A stretch of 64,000 nt of DNA from Moringa oleifera (taxonomy: Eukaryota; Streptophyta; Magnoliopsida; Brassicales; Moringaceae). This document shows, piece after piece, positions 11,033 to 23,020 of this stretch. The notes under the pieces were generated by a model. That model was not told the origin of the DNA, ran no database searches, and saw only the letters and a list, made by a program, of their open reading frames with translations. Position numbers and translations under genes: made by a program. The stretch's first letter is position 1, and the number at the start of each line of letters is the position of its first letter. The DNA lies in contig JAJFZO010000645.1 in NCBI GenBank assembly GCA_021397835.1, forward strand, positions 806,001 through 870,000, in the 5' to 3' direction.

Positions 11033-14000
11033 TCAAACCCATACTCTTTCACCATCTTCCCTAGCATATATAACTGCATTGTCGTCTATTTGATCGAAGA
11101 GTTCAACGGATGGTAAATTATTACAAAAAGGCATATGATCCAGACTAATGTCACCCAAATCATCTTCTTCATCAAAGTCTTTTCGAGGTGTTGACATTAC
11201 AAGGGACCATTTGTATCGATTGGATCTTCAACATAAAATACTTGTCTCGCTTGTGACGCTAGTATAAATTGATCATTTTTATGCCCAATCCGATTAAGAT
11301 CAACAAGAATAACTCCTAGATCATCAATTTTAACACCATGACTATTCTCAATCCAATCACATTTAAAAACTGGGACTCTAAATAAAGTGTAATCCAGCTC
11401 CCATATCTCTTGTATTACCCCATAAAATACCATGTCACCATATACTGAATTTTTATCTTTTACACTCGAAATTTGCATGGTATTAGCAATTAAAGTGACT
11501 CCACTATTTTGGTGCACTCTTGAGTTATCCCTTTCTTTTGTGTAAAAACGACAACCATTAATGATGTATCCAGGATACCTGATTACTGTGACTTGAGGGC
11601 CATGAGCAATCCATCGTAAAGTTGCTGAGATATTATGATTAGACGATGAAAGTTGATACCCAACCTACAATAAATAATGTATTAGATCAACCATTATGGA
11701 CACATATAACTTAACGGTGGACTTGTAAAGATACTTACCCGTGTGCGCAACCAATTGATGAAAGTGTGATTATGCTCATCATGCAACCACTTTCGTCTTT
11801 TTGACTTCATGGGATTGTCAACAGTTAACTGGTTTAAGTGCTCGCTGCATGATAAGAATAATTCATGTAAACAATTGAAATTGTCTTTGATATGGTATAA
11901 TAAATGAGTTATAAATATTACCTTATGTAAGACTGAACTTCACTTGTATTCGTTAAAACATATAAAAGGGCTTGTTGAAGAAGATCATGGGAAACTTGTT
12001 CAATCCATCCACCAACTAAAGGTCTTCCATTTTGAGTTGAATAATCAAATACATTCTTCCTTACAGGAATCCCAACAGATTCTGTATTCGATAAATAATC
12101 TGCACAAAATTCTAGTGCCTCTTCTGCAATGTATGATTCGGCGATACATCCCTCAGGCCTGTTACGATTTCGAACATAACCCTTTAACACCTTCATGTAT
12201 CTTTCAAATGGGTACATCCACCTCAAATATACAAGACCACATAGTTTTACTTCTCTAACTAGGTGAACAGTTAAATGAACCATAACATCAAAGAAACTGG
12301 GAGGAAAGTACTTTTCCAGTACACATAGTGTTGTCACAAGTTCACGTTGGATGTCATCCAACTTAGAAATATCTACCACCTTTTGGCATAACGAATTGAA
12401 GAACATGCAAAGTCTAATTAAAGCATATCTGACATGTTTCGGTAACACTGCTCGTAGAGCAATAGGTAAGAGTTGTTGCATTAAAGTGTGACAATCATGC
12501 GACTTTAACCCATATAGCTTCAAGTCATCCATAGAAACAAGATTTCTAATGTTTGAAGAATACCCATCTGGCACCTTAATCTCATTGAGCACTTTACAAA
12601 ATCTCCTTTTTTCATCTCTCGACAATGTATAGCATGCAGGTGGTAAAAATGTACGATTATTATGATGTTGTGGTACCAATTCATACCTTAATCCCATTTC
12701 TTGTAGATCCATTCTAGCTGCTACCCCATCCTTTGATTTTCCCGCAATATTAAGCAATGTGCCTACAAGATTATCACATACATTCTTTTCTATATGCATA
12801 ACATCAAGCACATGTCTGACATGTAAGGACTTCCAGTATGGTAAGTCAAAGAAAATTGATCTCTTCTTCCAACATTGTGAAATCACATCTTCATTATTTC
12901 GTTGATGTTGTTTTTTCGACTTCCCCCAAGAATTTGATAAACTTTGAACCTTAGAGAAGACCTCTTCACCAGTTAATGGTTGTGGAGCAACTCTAAATTC
13001 TTGTTTCCCATTAAAAGCTTTCTTCTGTTTACGATAAGGATGATGTCGTGGTAAAAATCTTCTATGTCCAATATATGACATTTTCTTACTGTGCTGCAAA
13101 CGAACTGCATTGGTATTCTCAACACAGATAAGACAAGCATTGTAACCTTTAACTGTACAACCAGATAAATTACCATAAGCAGGAAAATCATTAATAGTCC
13201 ACATCAAAATAGCTCTCAAGTTGAACGATTCTTTTTGGTACGCGTCATAAACTTCCACACCAGTGTCCCACAATATCCGCAAGTCTTCTATGAGTGGTGC
13301 CAAGTAAATGTCTATATCATTACCAGGTTGTTTAGGGCCTGATATTAATAGTGTTAACATCATAAACTTTCTCTTCATTGTTAACCATGGTGGTAAATTA
13401 TATGTCACCATAACAACTGGCCAACAACTATATCGACTATTTAATGTACTATGAGGATTAATCCCATCAGCTGAAATAGCAAGCCTTAAGTTTCTTGGTT
13501 CTACTGCAAATTCTGGCCACATATAGTCAACTATTTTCCATGATGGTGTATCTGACGGATGCCTCAACTGGCCATCAACTTCTTTTTGACTTGAATGCCA
13601 TGTCAGATGTTTCGATGTTTCAAAGCTTCTAAACATTCTTCTGAACCTAGGTATTGGTGGAAAATACCATAACACCTTAGCTGGCACCCCGGTCTGTATC
13701 TTGTTACTGTTCTTCATTATTTTCCATCTAGAAAGACCACAAGTTGGACACTGAATCTCATTTTCAAACTCCTTTCGATATAATATGCAATCATTCGGAC
13801 ATGCATGTATCTTGTGATACTCCATGCCTAATGCATTTAATGTTTTTTTGGCATCATACATAGATGTAGGCATTTCATTATTCTCTGGCAACATTTCAGA
13901 TATCAAATTTAAAAGTTCATTAAAGCTCTGGTCAGACCAATTGTACTTCGCCTTCAAATTGTAAAGTTTAACTAGAGCAGAGAGTTTCGTGAACTTTGAT

Positions 14001-14404
14001 GATCCAGAATACAAAGGTGTCTCAGCATCACTAAGTAGCTTCATGAACTGGTTAGCATTACCATTGTACTCTACAAATGCATCTTGAACCATCTCTACAG
14101 TGTTATCAACTTCCTCCTCTTGGACGACCTCCCTATTAGCTGTAGCATTTCGACTTGTAGAAGACCCATCAAGACATGTTTCCCCATGCCATATCCAATT
14201 ATTGTAACTTCGATCAACTCCATTAACAAATAAATGATCTCGTATCTCACGTGGAGTCAGACGTTTCATATTACCACATTTAATGCACGGACAACGAACA
14301 TGCTCAGGATTATCAGAATTTCGAATGGCATATTCCAAGAAATTAGTTACACCTATATCGTACTCATCTGACCTTCTATCAGCGAACATCCAAGTCTTGT
14401 CCAT
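11033..14404 (-). CDS. CACTA TNP2-type transposase, three exons, frameshifted near the C-terminus
   Basis: Exon 1 is 11922-14404, starting at MDKTWM, the conserved start of the transposase-associated N-terminal domain; an upstream Met at 14434 is less likely. Exon 2 is 11739-11844 and exon 3 runs from 11664. Residues 1-75 hold a CPCIKC zinc-binding-like motif. The middle carries TNP2 motifs (ADGINPHS, PGNDIDIYLAPLIEDL, AYGNLSGC). Next comes the DUF4218 region (VHLVREVKLCG, RWMYPFERYMK, NRNRPEGCI). Exons 2-3 encode KWLHDEHNHTFINWLR and a DUF4216 region ending FYVEDPIDT. The frame then stops at 11197 (about 1018 aa), while the -1-shifted frame continues as WSLVMSTPRKDFDEEDD to a TGA at 11033-11035. 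Family proteins continue with a KW(S) pattern here, so a one-base deletion in the AAATGG tract near 11208 is likely. It would catalyse cut-and-paste transposition in the nucleus. Confidence 0.88.
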
Positions 14405-16340
14405 TCTAATATTTAACACATCATATGTTAGCACATTAACTTGAATCTATCAATATATATATATATATATGCATGTCAATCAATTTTTACAGGTAGGATG
14501 ATCCTATACCATTCAGAAATGCAACATTTATGTGGAGCACATGATAAATCATGCTTCATTTAATTTCATAAAAAATTCAACAGCATATCACTATAGTTCT
14601 TCGAGTACATGACCAATGTAGAAATTGAGGATCATATAATAATCTCCTCTATTGAAACAAATTTTTCAAATTTGGTCACTATTATTACAAATTTATTTTT
14701 ATTTAATGATGATCATTGTAAGTATTATTGCTATTTCATTTTTAATAATCATTACAAAAATACAAATATAATTATAAAATCTTATAAAATTAAATTATTA
14801 AAATATTTTAACTAATAACCAATCATCATTTCACATAAAGTCTTTAGATAAATTTGTAAATCTTTATAATTTATAAGTTATGAAATGTTTTAATTTGTTA
14901 CAATCAATAATTATAATAATTAATTTAAATCTCATCCTAAACTTCTTTTGTATTATTAAAAACTTTTTCTCATGCTACCATTATTCATGAGAAATAATAC
15001 CGATTGGGATGTTTTTTCTTTCTTATGGTGACATTTGATTTTTCGATGTCATAGTGTGAAGTTACTCAATATACTGAAAAAATATTTGTATAGGAACAAG
15101 TGAATTGATGCAATTTTGTATTTATATATAAACAAAAAGTAAATGAATTGAAAATAAAAATATAAAAAGTTACAGATTCTTCCTCCTTGATTGTTACATA
15201 CAATACTATTATTTGCTCAATACTTTATTTATAACATAATACTGAATATTAGACCATGAGTATTTCATTTGCCTTTTACTTTAGATAACGATTTATCTCA
15301 TGCTCTAATTTAGGCTACATGATAGTTCACTTGCTATTAAAAATTTCTCGAGAAGCAAACTTAAATTAAGGTCCACAAAGCTCCTTTTTGGTCATATTTG
15401 CTGGAGAAGAGCCATGCCAATAGCTGGAAAAGAACAAAAAAACATAAAAGCTGATACTAATAAAAAGAAAAAAAGGTAATTATAAATTGGGGACAAAAGA
15501 TTAATTCAGACCCCTCACCTAGGTCTAGAATCCTTAGTCCAAATCTGGAACCACTCAGCCAGGCCTGGAACCCCCAGACCCCTCACTCAGATCTGGAAAC
15601 TCTAGTCCAGATCTGGAACCCCTCACCCCTCACCCAATCTGGAACCCCAACCCATTTTGGAACCCTTCACCCAGGTCCGAAACTCTCAGCCTAGATGTGG
15701 AACCCCATCCCAGATTTGGAACCCCTCTCACAATGATCTGAAACACTCAGCCTAGATCTAGAATTCCAGCCAAGATCTAGAACTCCTCTCCCCCAAATTC
15801 GAAACAATCAGCCTAAATCTAGAACACCAGCCCAGATTTGAAACTATTCTCACCCAAATCCGAAACTCTCATCCCACATTCGGGAACTCATACATCTAAA
15901 TCTTGGATCTAAACAAATATTTTGAACCTCAAAATAGATCTAAAATCTTGATGAAAATGAAACCATGCATATATATAGAATCTCAATGGGAGGACAACCA
16001 CATCCGAATTTGAGCTTAACAATAATGAAACTAAAAGCCAAAAATCAAGGAACAATAATTTCTGCATTTTAACAGAAAAGATGAGCATAATATTTCGGGA
16101 GAAAAGATATAACTTACCAGAAAAAGGGGAGGAGATATGGAACCCAAAAGCAAGCAACACTGCACACTCTTAATCCCTTCAATGTAAATGGCTAGGACCG
16201 ATTGAATGTTTGGTTTGCACATCTACACCCTGGAGAAGCTGTCCTCACAGTGTGCACTTCTTACCTAAAGAATCGAAGAAATGTTTGAGTAATTAGAGAA
16301 GAAGAACGAATGAATGAATTAATTTGGCGATGTTTCTGGA
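14405..16340. other. CACTA internal region upstream of the transposase gene
   Basis: No recognised gene. It contains an (AT)9 run at 14453-14470, AT-rich DNA to about 15500, a GC-richer minisatellite (15508-15900) and a mixed segment to 16340. The promoter for the leftward transcripts should lie to the right of 14404, but I cannot fix a TATA box. Confidence 0.5.
15508..15900. repeat. Degenerate minisatellite with 61-bp higher-order unit
   Basis: Short modules such as CAGATCTGGAACCCCTCACC recur throughout. Between about 15680 and 15865 three successive units beginning GAAACTCTCAGCCTAGAT, GAAACACTCAGCCTAGAT and GAAACAATCAGCCTAAAT are each 61 bp long. The left half is more irregular. The block is more C-rich than the rest of the element. 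Confidence 0.85.
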
Positions 16341-16344
16341 GAAG

Positions 16345-16605
16345 ATGCAAAGATTTATTCACAGTTATGGCTGAAATTGTGAATAAAACATGCAGGGCTT
16401 TATTCACAGTTACTGCCAGAACTGTGAATAAAAACCTTTATTCACAGTTACGACAGTAACTGTGAATAAAAGGTACAGGCTTTTGTTCACAGTTTCAGCC
16501 AGAACTGTGAATAAAAACCTTTATTCATAGTTCTTGCTGTAACTGTGAATAAAAGTTTCAGGGTTTTGTTCACAGTTACTGCTGGAACTGTGAACAAAGG
16601 TTAGT
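16345..16605. repeat. CACTA right subterminal motif cluster, inner part
   Basis: Repeated TTTATTCACAGTTACTG and AACTGTGAATAAA pairs, spaced by about 8 bases, occur five or so times. They are the same motif as at the left end, but without the strict 59-bp period. Confidence 0.9.
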
Positions 16606-17435
16606 TACTTTACTCACTCACTGTCACTGCTGCCTCCTTCATTCAATTGCACATGGATTCACAGCTTCACTAGAAAAAGAAAGCACGGGAGAGAAGGGGA
16701 GGGCTGAGGAAGGCCGACTGTAACTTCGACTTGGTGGTGGTGGGCGTGCGTGAGCATCCCTTTCCTTCTACTGCTGTGAGGCAGCAGAGGGGTTTGCTTT
16801 TTATATATGTTCTCATCACCTTCTGGAGAGGGCATGACTTCCATCTGGATCCTCTTAATTCGTTTGGAATTAATTAATGGTTTGGTTTAACTTTACAGCA
16901 TATCTAACAGTTAATTACCTCCTTTTGGCATCAAATTGATGTTTTGCTAGTTCCTCTTATTCTCAGATATCTGCTTATATATATATCCATCGAAAAAATC
17001 ACAAAAAGATGCAAAAACAGAGGAGAAAGAGAGGGACAAAGAGGGAGAGAGTACCTTTGCTCGGAGAAGCTAGTTATTGTTATGCAAGTTAATTTCCTGC
17101 AAGACACCCATGAATGGTTTCAATGAGACAGAAAGAAAACATTTGCAGGACGTTATAAGTGGACACTAATTTTCCAATTCAGACATGAAGCTACTAAAGT
17201 GATTTTTAATGGCAGAATCAATGGAAACTCAATATGCTTGTTTAAACTATGCTACCATATTAGAAATTTAAGGGGATTATGAGCATAGAGTTACCCTCTT
17301 CTGCATGTACTCGATTTTGGCAAACAGCAGCTCATTCTAGTTCAGGAGGGGGTTGAAGAAACGAAAGAAGAAAAGAAAGGAAGACCTGTAACAGAGGCAA
17401 AAAAATTCAATGCATGGTGCACATACCTTTTGTTC
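16606..17435. other. CACTA right-end spacer between motif clusters
   Basis: No coding sequence recognised. The segment is more GC-rich than its surroundings and holds purine-rich patches (17010-17050, 17340-17395). It could include the 5' untranslated leader or promoter of the leftward transcripts, which is an inference from position only. Confidence 0.4.
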
Positions 17436-17630
17436 ACGGTTATAAACATAACTGTGAATAAAACTTCAACTTAGTTCACAGTTACAAGCACAACTGTGAA
17501 CAAAAGTTTCCCTTTATTCACAGTTTTAGTAACAACTGTGAATAAAAGGAATCTTTGTTCACAGTTTTATTACAACTGTGAATAAAAGTACTTTTATTCA
17601 CAGTTGTTATTAAAACTGTGAACTATCCAG
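17436..17630. repeat. CACTA right subterminal motif cluster, outer part
   Basis: Four to five inverted pairs of TTCACAGTT and AACTGTGAA, separated by about 8-9 bases, lie within 200 bp of the right terminus. Confidence 0.9.
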
Positions 17631-18061
17631 TGTGAAGTAATCTCATTTTTCTTGTAGTGAGTGTTTTCCTATAGTTGGAACTTCTCTCAAAGAATGCCTT
17701 AGAATATCAGTGTATACGAATCTTAAATAAGGTTTACTTTGACTCTTGAAAGATCACTCACAATATTATGCACACGAATTAATGCGCTTATACAATTCTC
17801 TATCCTTTAAGATACCTTTGACTTAGGCTTTATTATAATGAACATCTCATGATGATTTTTTTTCCATAAAATTTACCTAATATAGAATCTCAATGATACT
17901 TGTTATATATCTAAAGATATGAAAATATCACCCCAGTGATACTTGCCCATAATAACATAATATTCCAATGCTACTTGTCTATTCTATATACTTGTCAACT
18001 TATATTTCGAAAATTCATCTGCCAAAGACTTTTCTGGCATTTCAACTTATATTCCCTAACA

Positions 18062-18400
18062 TTATATTTATTAAGCATGTAACACTTTTCCAACCCACAA
18101 TTTCAACATGTATCATCGCCCTTCAAACACAGACAACCAAAACATCGATGTCATAAAATGGTGACAACTTAGGGTATCAACACCTTATTTTGAAGAACTA
18201 AGCCCAAGTGGCACTGATGACCTTTACGACAAATCTGAGCAAAGAATACATAAATACCTTATCTGAATTAATTAAAGGATAATTCAAATGAACTAATGGG
18301 TCCAACTAGTCACTGAATGTTGAAGATTCCTAAATTATAGAAAAGCAAGAAAGAATTATTGTGATATCTCAATATGAGTTAAATAAAACATACTTGAACT
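18062..18400 (-). pseudogene. CARNMT-like pseudogene psi-B, 5' part
   Basis: This continues psi-B beyond the solo LTR and is colinear with about 63090-63560. The exon counterpart at about 18268-18345 on the minus strand reads a TAG where the intact copy has the Trp of GDWLDPSV, then LDPLVHLNYPL. The copy is therefore broken independently of the transposon insertion. Confidence 0.8.
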
Positions 18401-18681
18401 AAACAGAAGTGTTGAATGCAAATAAAGTACTAAATACAGAGTGGGGGTCATTTTGAAGCTATCTTCCATTTTGTGGGAATTGAAATTGTGCATAGGAGGG
18501 AGTTCAAGCATTCGAGTAGACTAAGAGAGTAATTTGTTTAGTCCCTTTGACAATTTCTGGTTGGTGTAGAAGGAAAAAAAAAAAAGAAAGGGCCTTCAAT
18601 AAATATGAAAAATTAAGCTTTTAATGTTAAAAACCTAAGGTTGTTCATTAAACTTTTGGGTCAAGGTCATGTCTCCATTGA

Positions 18682-18720
<39 letters not shown>

Positions 18721-20850
18721 TTTATTGTTTTTTGTTTGACAATAAGTTTAGTGAAGTGTAACTTCTTCATATTACCAAGTCTATTTTAACGTTTCTTTTA
18801 GATTTGTAAATAATAGAGTTAAGAAGTTGATGTTTAACAATTTATTTGTACTTGTACGTTGATTTTATTTTTATATTTATTTTCTGTTTTTATATAGTTA
18901 TTTTATTTTATTTTGTTTTATTTTTTATTTAACATATTGATTTTCTGGACATTGTAATTTTAGTTTTAGGTTTGTTTTAGATAGGAGTTCATGATTGATA
19001 ATTTGTTTATATGTCATATAAAACTTTAAAATTTATCTTGTCTATCCAAACAACTTTAACTTTTAAAAATTCTTCAAACAAATTTTAATTTATCAATTTG
19101 GATCAAATTGAACTCTATTAAAAAAATTAAAAAATACTCAAATTAAGAACATTTTACAACAAATTTTAATTTGAAATTTTCACACATGTAGAAAAGTATT
19201 CAAGCTAGCATCACAAAAGAATTACAAAATTTTTTGAGTATGGAACATTTTTAAAAAAAAAATTATACTGTTAAAAATTTTAAAAATATTATAAAAGATA
19301 GCTTGTTAGTCGAAATTATTCACATTTGAAGGATCCAATCAAAATAGAGTGTAATATTTGTTTGGGTTATTTATTGAGCATTCCAATAAGAAAAATATCA
19401 TTAATTTTTCATAACCCTTCTTAAACAAAGTCTAATTTCAAACCAATCGAGAGATTGGGATTTGTTCGAGGACTTTTTTAAAACTAAAATTTATTTTTAG
19501 AAAAAGGATAAATCGTAAAATTTTATATAATATTTACTCTTTATACTTTATGTTGATTTATTATATATTTATATTGTAAGTTTACTGTTTTTCATTTTGA
19601 CAATAGGTTTAGTAAAGTTTAGCTTCTTTACACTGTCAAGCCTATTTTGAGGTCTATTTTAGAGTCAAGGTTTCACATTATTTATGCATTTGTTGTATGG
19701 TTTTATATATTAATTTTACTTTTCATTCTACAGTAGGTTAATTTAGTAACATCTGGTTTCTTCACATTATCATGTCTTTCTTTGAGGTTTGTTTTAGATT
19801 TGTAAATTTTAGTCAAGAAATCCATATTACAGTAGGTTTAGTAACATCTGGCTAGATTATTCATATTGCCGAGTTTGCTTTTAGTTCTATTTCATATTAG
19901 TACATTTTAGAGTCAGGAAGTTTATATTTGATAATTTGATTTTTTTGTTTGAAAATTTTATTTATACATTTATTTTTTGCTTTGATATCTATAGTAATTT
20001 TATTATTTTTATTTGATAATAAGTCTACTAAAGTCTAGTTTCTTCACACTGTTAAGTATGTTTTAGACTTGTAAATTTTAGAGCAAAAGATTATATATAT
20101 GTTCAACCATTTGTTTATATTTGTTTGTTAATTTTTTTTATACCATTAGTATTTAAATATGTTGGATGACAAAGAAGGTGATTGTATATTATATTTCATT
20201 ATCATTTGTAGAGAGATGTGATGTGTTATTATTGGAGTATAATAGGAGAGTAATATAAGGATGCTTATGTGCTATAATAAAGTGTAATTTTTTCAAAATA
20301 TTTGAAATTATATTGAAGTTTTATGTTGTAAAGAGAAGTAACAGTAATGTGTTTTTTTTAATGCAATTTTGTGAAATCTTTTTATGATATATTATAATAT
20401 ATATTAATTTAACAGGAGTAGGCTCAAGACATTATCATAAACACAATGTCTTCATAGCTTTTTAATTGATACCCTTAAAATGATGACTCATGAATAATTC
20501 ATGAAAATTTTATAGTATTTATGTCATTCATATAATAACCAAATGAAAAAGAAAACTTTATTTTATAATTTATTTAAAAATAATTCTAATATTTATTGAA
20601 AATTTTTAATATTTTGCAACCTAATTTTCTCTAGTTCTTGAAGCACCCTAGAGGACAAATTTTCTGCTCTAATTTTTTTTTTTTACTTAACTAGTTTTAT
20701 TTTTTTTTTCATGAATTTAGCTTCTTTTGGTGAGCCACAACATAATCCTATCTTCCAATTTTATTTTTTTTAATTTTGTTGTCTTGCAAAATCTTAAAGG
20801 ATAGTATAAAAAATTTCTAGTTTAATGGTTAACTTGCAATAAAGAAAGGA
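18401..20850. repeat. AT-rich intergenic DNA with dispersed degenerate repeat
   Basis: No gene seen. A (AT)15 tract lies at 18687-18716. A degenerate module (core like GTTTAGTAAAGTTTAGCTTC, then CTTCACAC, then TTTTAGATTTGTAAATTTTAG) recurs at about 18738-18835, 19598-19690, 19725-19830, 19815-19925 and 20025-20110. It looks like an old, eroded tandem or satellite-like array. Confidence 0.6.
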
Positions 20851-21179
20851 AGTTTGCTTAGAGAAATGACCAGTCAAACTCTTTTATACTTTTACCTACC
20901 AAAAACAAATATTAGAGTAGTGCTCTATCAATTACATATAAATGAAGAAATTGCTCATAGTAAAATATCTTCATCACTATTCTTATCATCGATTTCCAAA
21001 TTAGTCAACTCTTACAAACTTGAACTTCTTTCCATTTTTATGATGATAGTTGCTCATGCTATTTATTCATTGTTACACGTGTGCCACCCTATCAATAGTG
21101 TTACAAGGCAGCCTTGAGACATCATTGTCGAACTATTGGCCCTTATCCATGCCCTTACATCCTGTGCAATCCATAGGAA
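20851..21179. other. Unassigned segment before Copia fragment 1
   Basis: An 87-codon open frame (20854-21117, plus) shows no family I recognise. It could be the upstream polyprotein remnant of the adjacent Copia element or chance. Confidence 0.3.
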
Positions 21180-23020
21180 TTCAAATATATGTGCATCTCT
21201 TTAGTATATATATATTTTTTGGGTAAGACATGTTTTGTGGTGGTCTTTACAATTTGTCTACTTCTTATTTCTCTTCAATTTGATCTCATTCATTCTTATG
21301 TTCGAGGACCATCTCCTATAACCACAAAAGGATGGTCACGATATTATGTTTTCTTTTTTAATGACTTTACCTGTTATTGTTGGATTTGTCTTGCAAAACA
21401 TCGGTTTGAATACTTTAGCATTTTCAAAAATTTTTGAGCTCTTGTTAAAACTCAACAGTGTACTACTATTAAATGCTTTTCATGCAATTTAAGTGGAGAG
21501 TATAAACTTAATGATTTTTGCAATTTACTTGCTTATAATGGAACTATTCACTAGACTTCTTGTAGAGATACTTCCAAGCAAAATGGAGTTGCTGAAAGGA
21601 AATATAAGTATGTTGCTGAGATTATTTATTTTCTTTTGTTGTTTGTTAATGTTCCTAGTGAATTTTAAGGAGAAACATATCTCACTTTTGCTCATTTGAT
21701 TATTAGGATTTCAACCAAATTAAACTCTGGGTTTATCATCTTTTGAAAAGTTGTATGGTTGTGCTCTTGACTACTCTTATTTACGTGTGTTTAGTTCTAC
21801 ATATTGTCCTTCAATCTCATGATGTGCATACTAAATTATATTCGAAGTCTACATTATGTGTCTTTTTGAGTTATGGTGCGGACCAACAATAGTATCAGTA
21901 TTATGATTTAGTTGCTCTAAAATTATATGGATCTCATCATGTGGTGTTTCTTGAGCATATTTCTTTTCTATTCTATTCTTACTAGTTCTCATACTATGAC
22001 TCGTTTGATCTCTTTTATATTGATTCTTTTACTATTGATATAGATGACTCATCAATTGTTTCACATGCACCCGCTCCTCATTCATATCATTATTCTTATA
22101 GGCTTAATATTGATACTATTGTTGCTCCCCTTAGCATTTTCTCAAATTGTGGATCCTCTTCACTAACCATAATGCCTTTTAAGTTAACTAAAGTACTAGA
22201 TTTTGTTTACGCTTATTATTCATGTTCTTTTACTTCTTTATTAGCTTTTATTCGTCGTCTTTCTAAGCCTTTATCCTATGAAAAGGTAGTTTTAATCCTC
22301 TTTGTTAGCACGCTATGGGTGAGAAACTTATTGTTCTATATTAGACTTTTACTTGTGATATAGTGCCTCTTTTGTTAGGAAAACATGTGATTGGCTCTTA
22401 TTGTTTTAAAGATTAAAACTAAATTTAATGGGTCCATTGAAATATACAAGGCTTGATTGGTTACTAAAGAATATTCTTAGAATTATGGTTTGGATTTTGA
22501 TGAGACTTTTGCTCCTATTACAAAACTAACCACAGTTTGTACTCTCGTTACAGTTGCCTCTATTTGTGGGTGGCATATTGTTGGTGATAATCTTGATGGA
22601 ATTGCAGTACTAAAGACAAAGTTAGCATGTTGTTTTGTAATGAAAGATTTGGGGTTAATATAATCTTTTTTTGGATATTGAGATTATTTTCTTTCAAAAA
22701 GATTATCTTTTCTCAGACTAAATATATAATTGATATTTTTTTAGTTTGCTCGTCTTACTCATATAAGATTATTGATACTCCTTTAGAACTTAATGCTCAT
22801 TATTCTCCTTTTAATGGTTTGCCTTTACTGAGTCATTATTCTTCTTCTAATGATTTGCCTTTACCGAGTCCTAGTTTATATCATATTAATGTTCACAATT
22901 TAGATTATCTCACCGTCACACGTCCAAATATTGCATATATATGTTGTCATAGTCATTTCATCCAGGAAAAAAATAATTACAACTCTTTTATTTATGTCAA
23001 GGTCCCTACTGTTTTATAAT
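21180..23020 (+). pseudogene. Ty1/Copia polyprotein remnant 1 (integrase and reverse transcriptase)
   Basis: The plus strand, read across several frames, gives recognisable Copia landmarks in order. These are an integrase core (FDLIHSYVRGPSPITTKGWS, followed by RYYVFFFNDFTCY), the QNGVAERKYKY motif near 21580, a post-integrase segment matching NSGF...LYG...C (21720-21780), a reverse transcriptase start (FDETFAPITKLTTVCTLVTV, about 22495-22560), and a distal piece (IIDTPLELNAHYSP, then LTVTRPNIAYIC, about 22765-22945). Many stops and frameshifts are present, and the middle of the reverse transcriptase, including the catalytic YVDD region, is deleted between about 22600 and 22610. No LTR pair was found. 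It is non-functional. Confidence 0.85.

Larger units (their letters stand above)
6526..17659 (-). mobile_element. CACTA (En/Spm) DNA transposon, 11,134 bp, complete ends
   Basis: The left end is CACTACAACAAAATAG (6526). The right end, read inward on the minus strand, is CACTACAAGAAAAATG (17659). The target duplication is AGT at 6523-6525 and 17660-17662. Both ends carry clusters of the motif TTCACAGTT paired with AACTGTGAA, the expected subterminal binding-site array of this superfamily. Two genes lie inside on the minus strand: a TNP2 transposase (11033-14404) and an En/Spm-type protein with a C48 protease domain (7756-10873). Both would be transcribed from the right end, as in classical En/Spm. 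The ends differ at a few positions within the terminal repeat. The element sits inside a solo LTR, so it is younger than that LTR. Confidence 0.95.
6250..18061. mobile_element. Solo LTR interrupted by a CACTA element (nested insertion)
   Basis: The element begins TGTTAGATTTGG at 6250 and ends CCCTAACA at 18061, so it has TG...CA ends within a short inverted repeat TGTTAG/CTAACA. It is flanked by the 5-bp direct repeat TTATA (6245-6249 and 18062-18066). Removing the CACTA element (6526-17659) and one AGT duplicate leaves about 675 bp (6250-6525 plus 17663-18061), with no internal retroelement coding sequence. This is the signature of a solo LTR. The paralogous locus at about 63085 lacks it: sequence matching 6244 continues directly into sequence matching 18067, which acts as an empty-site control. 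Superfamily (Copia or Gypsy) cannot be decided from the LTR alone. Confidence 0.85.

Noticed and set aside
11944..12258. Plus-strand frame of 104 codons inside the CACTA element
   Set aside because: It is antisense to the TNP2 transposase exon 1 and has no recognisable domain.
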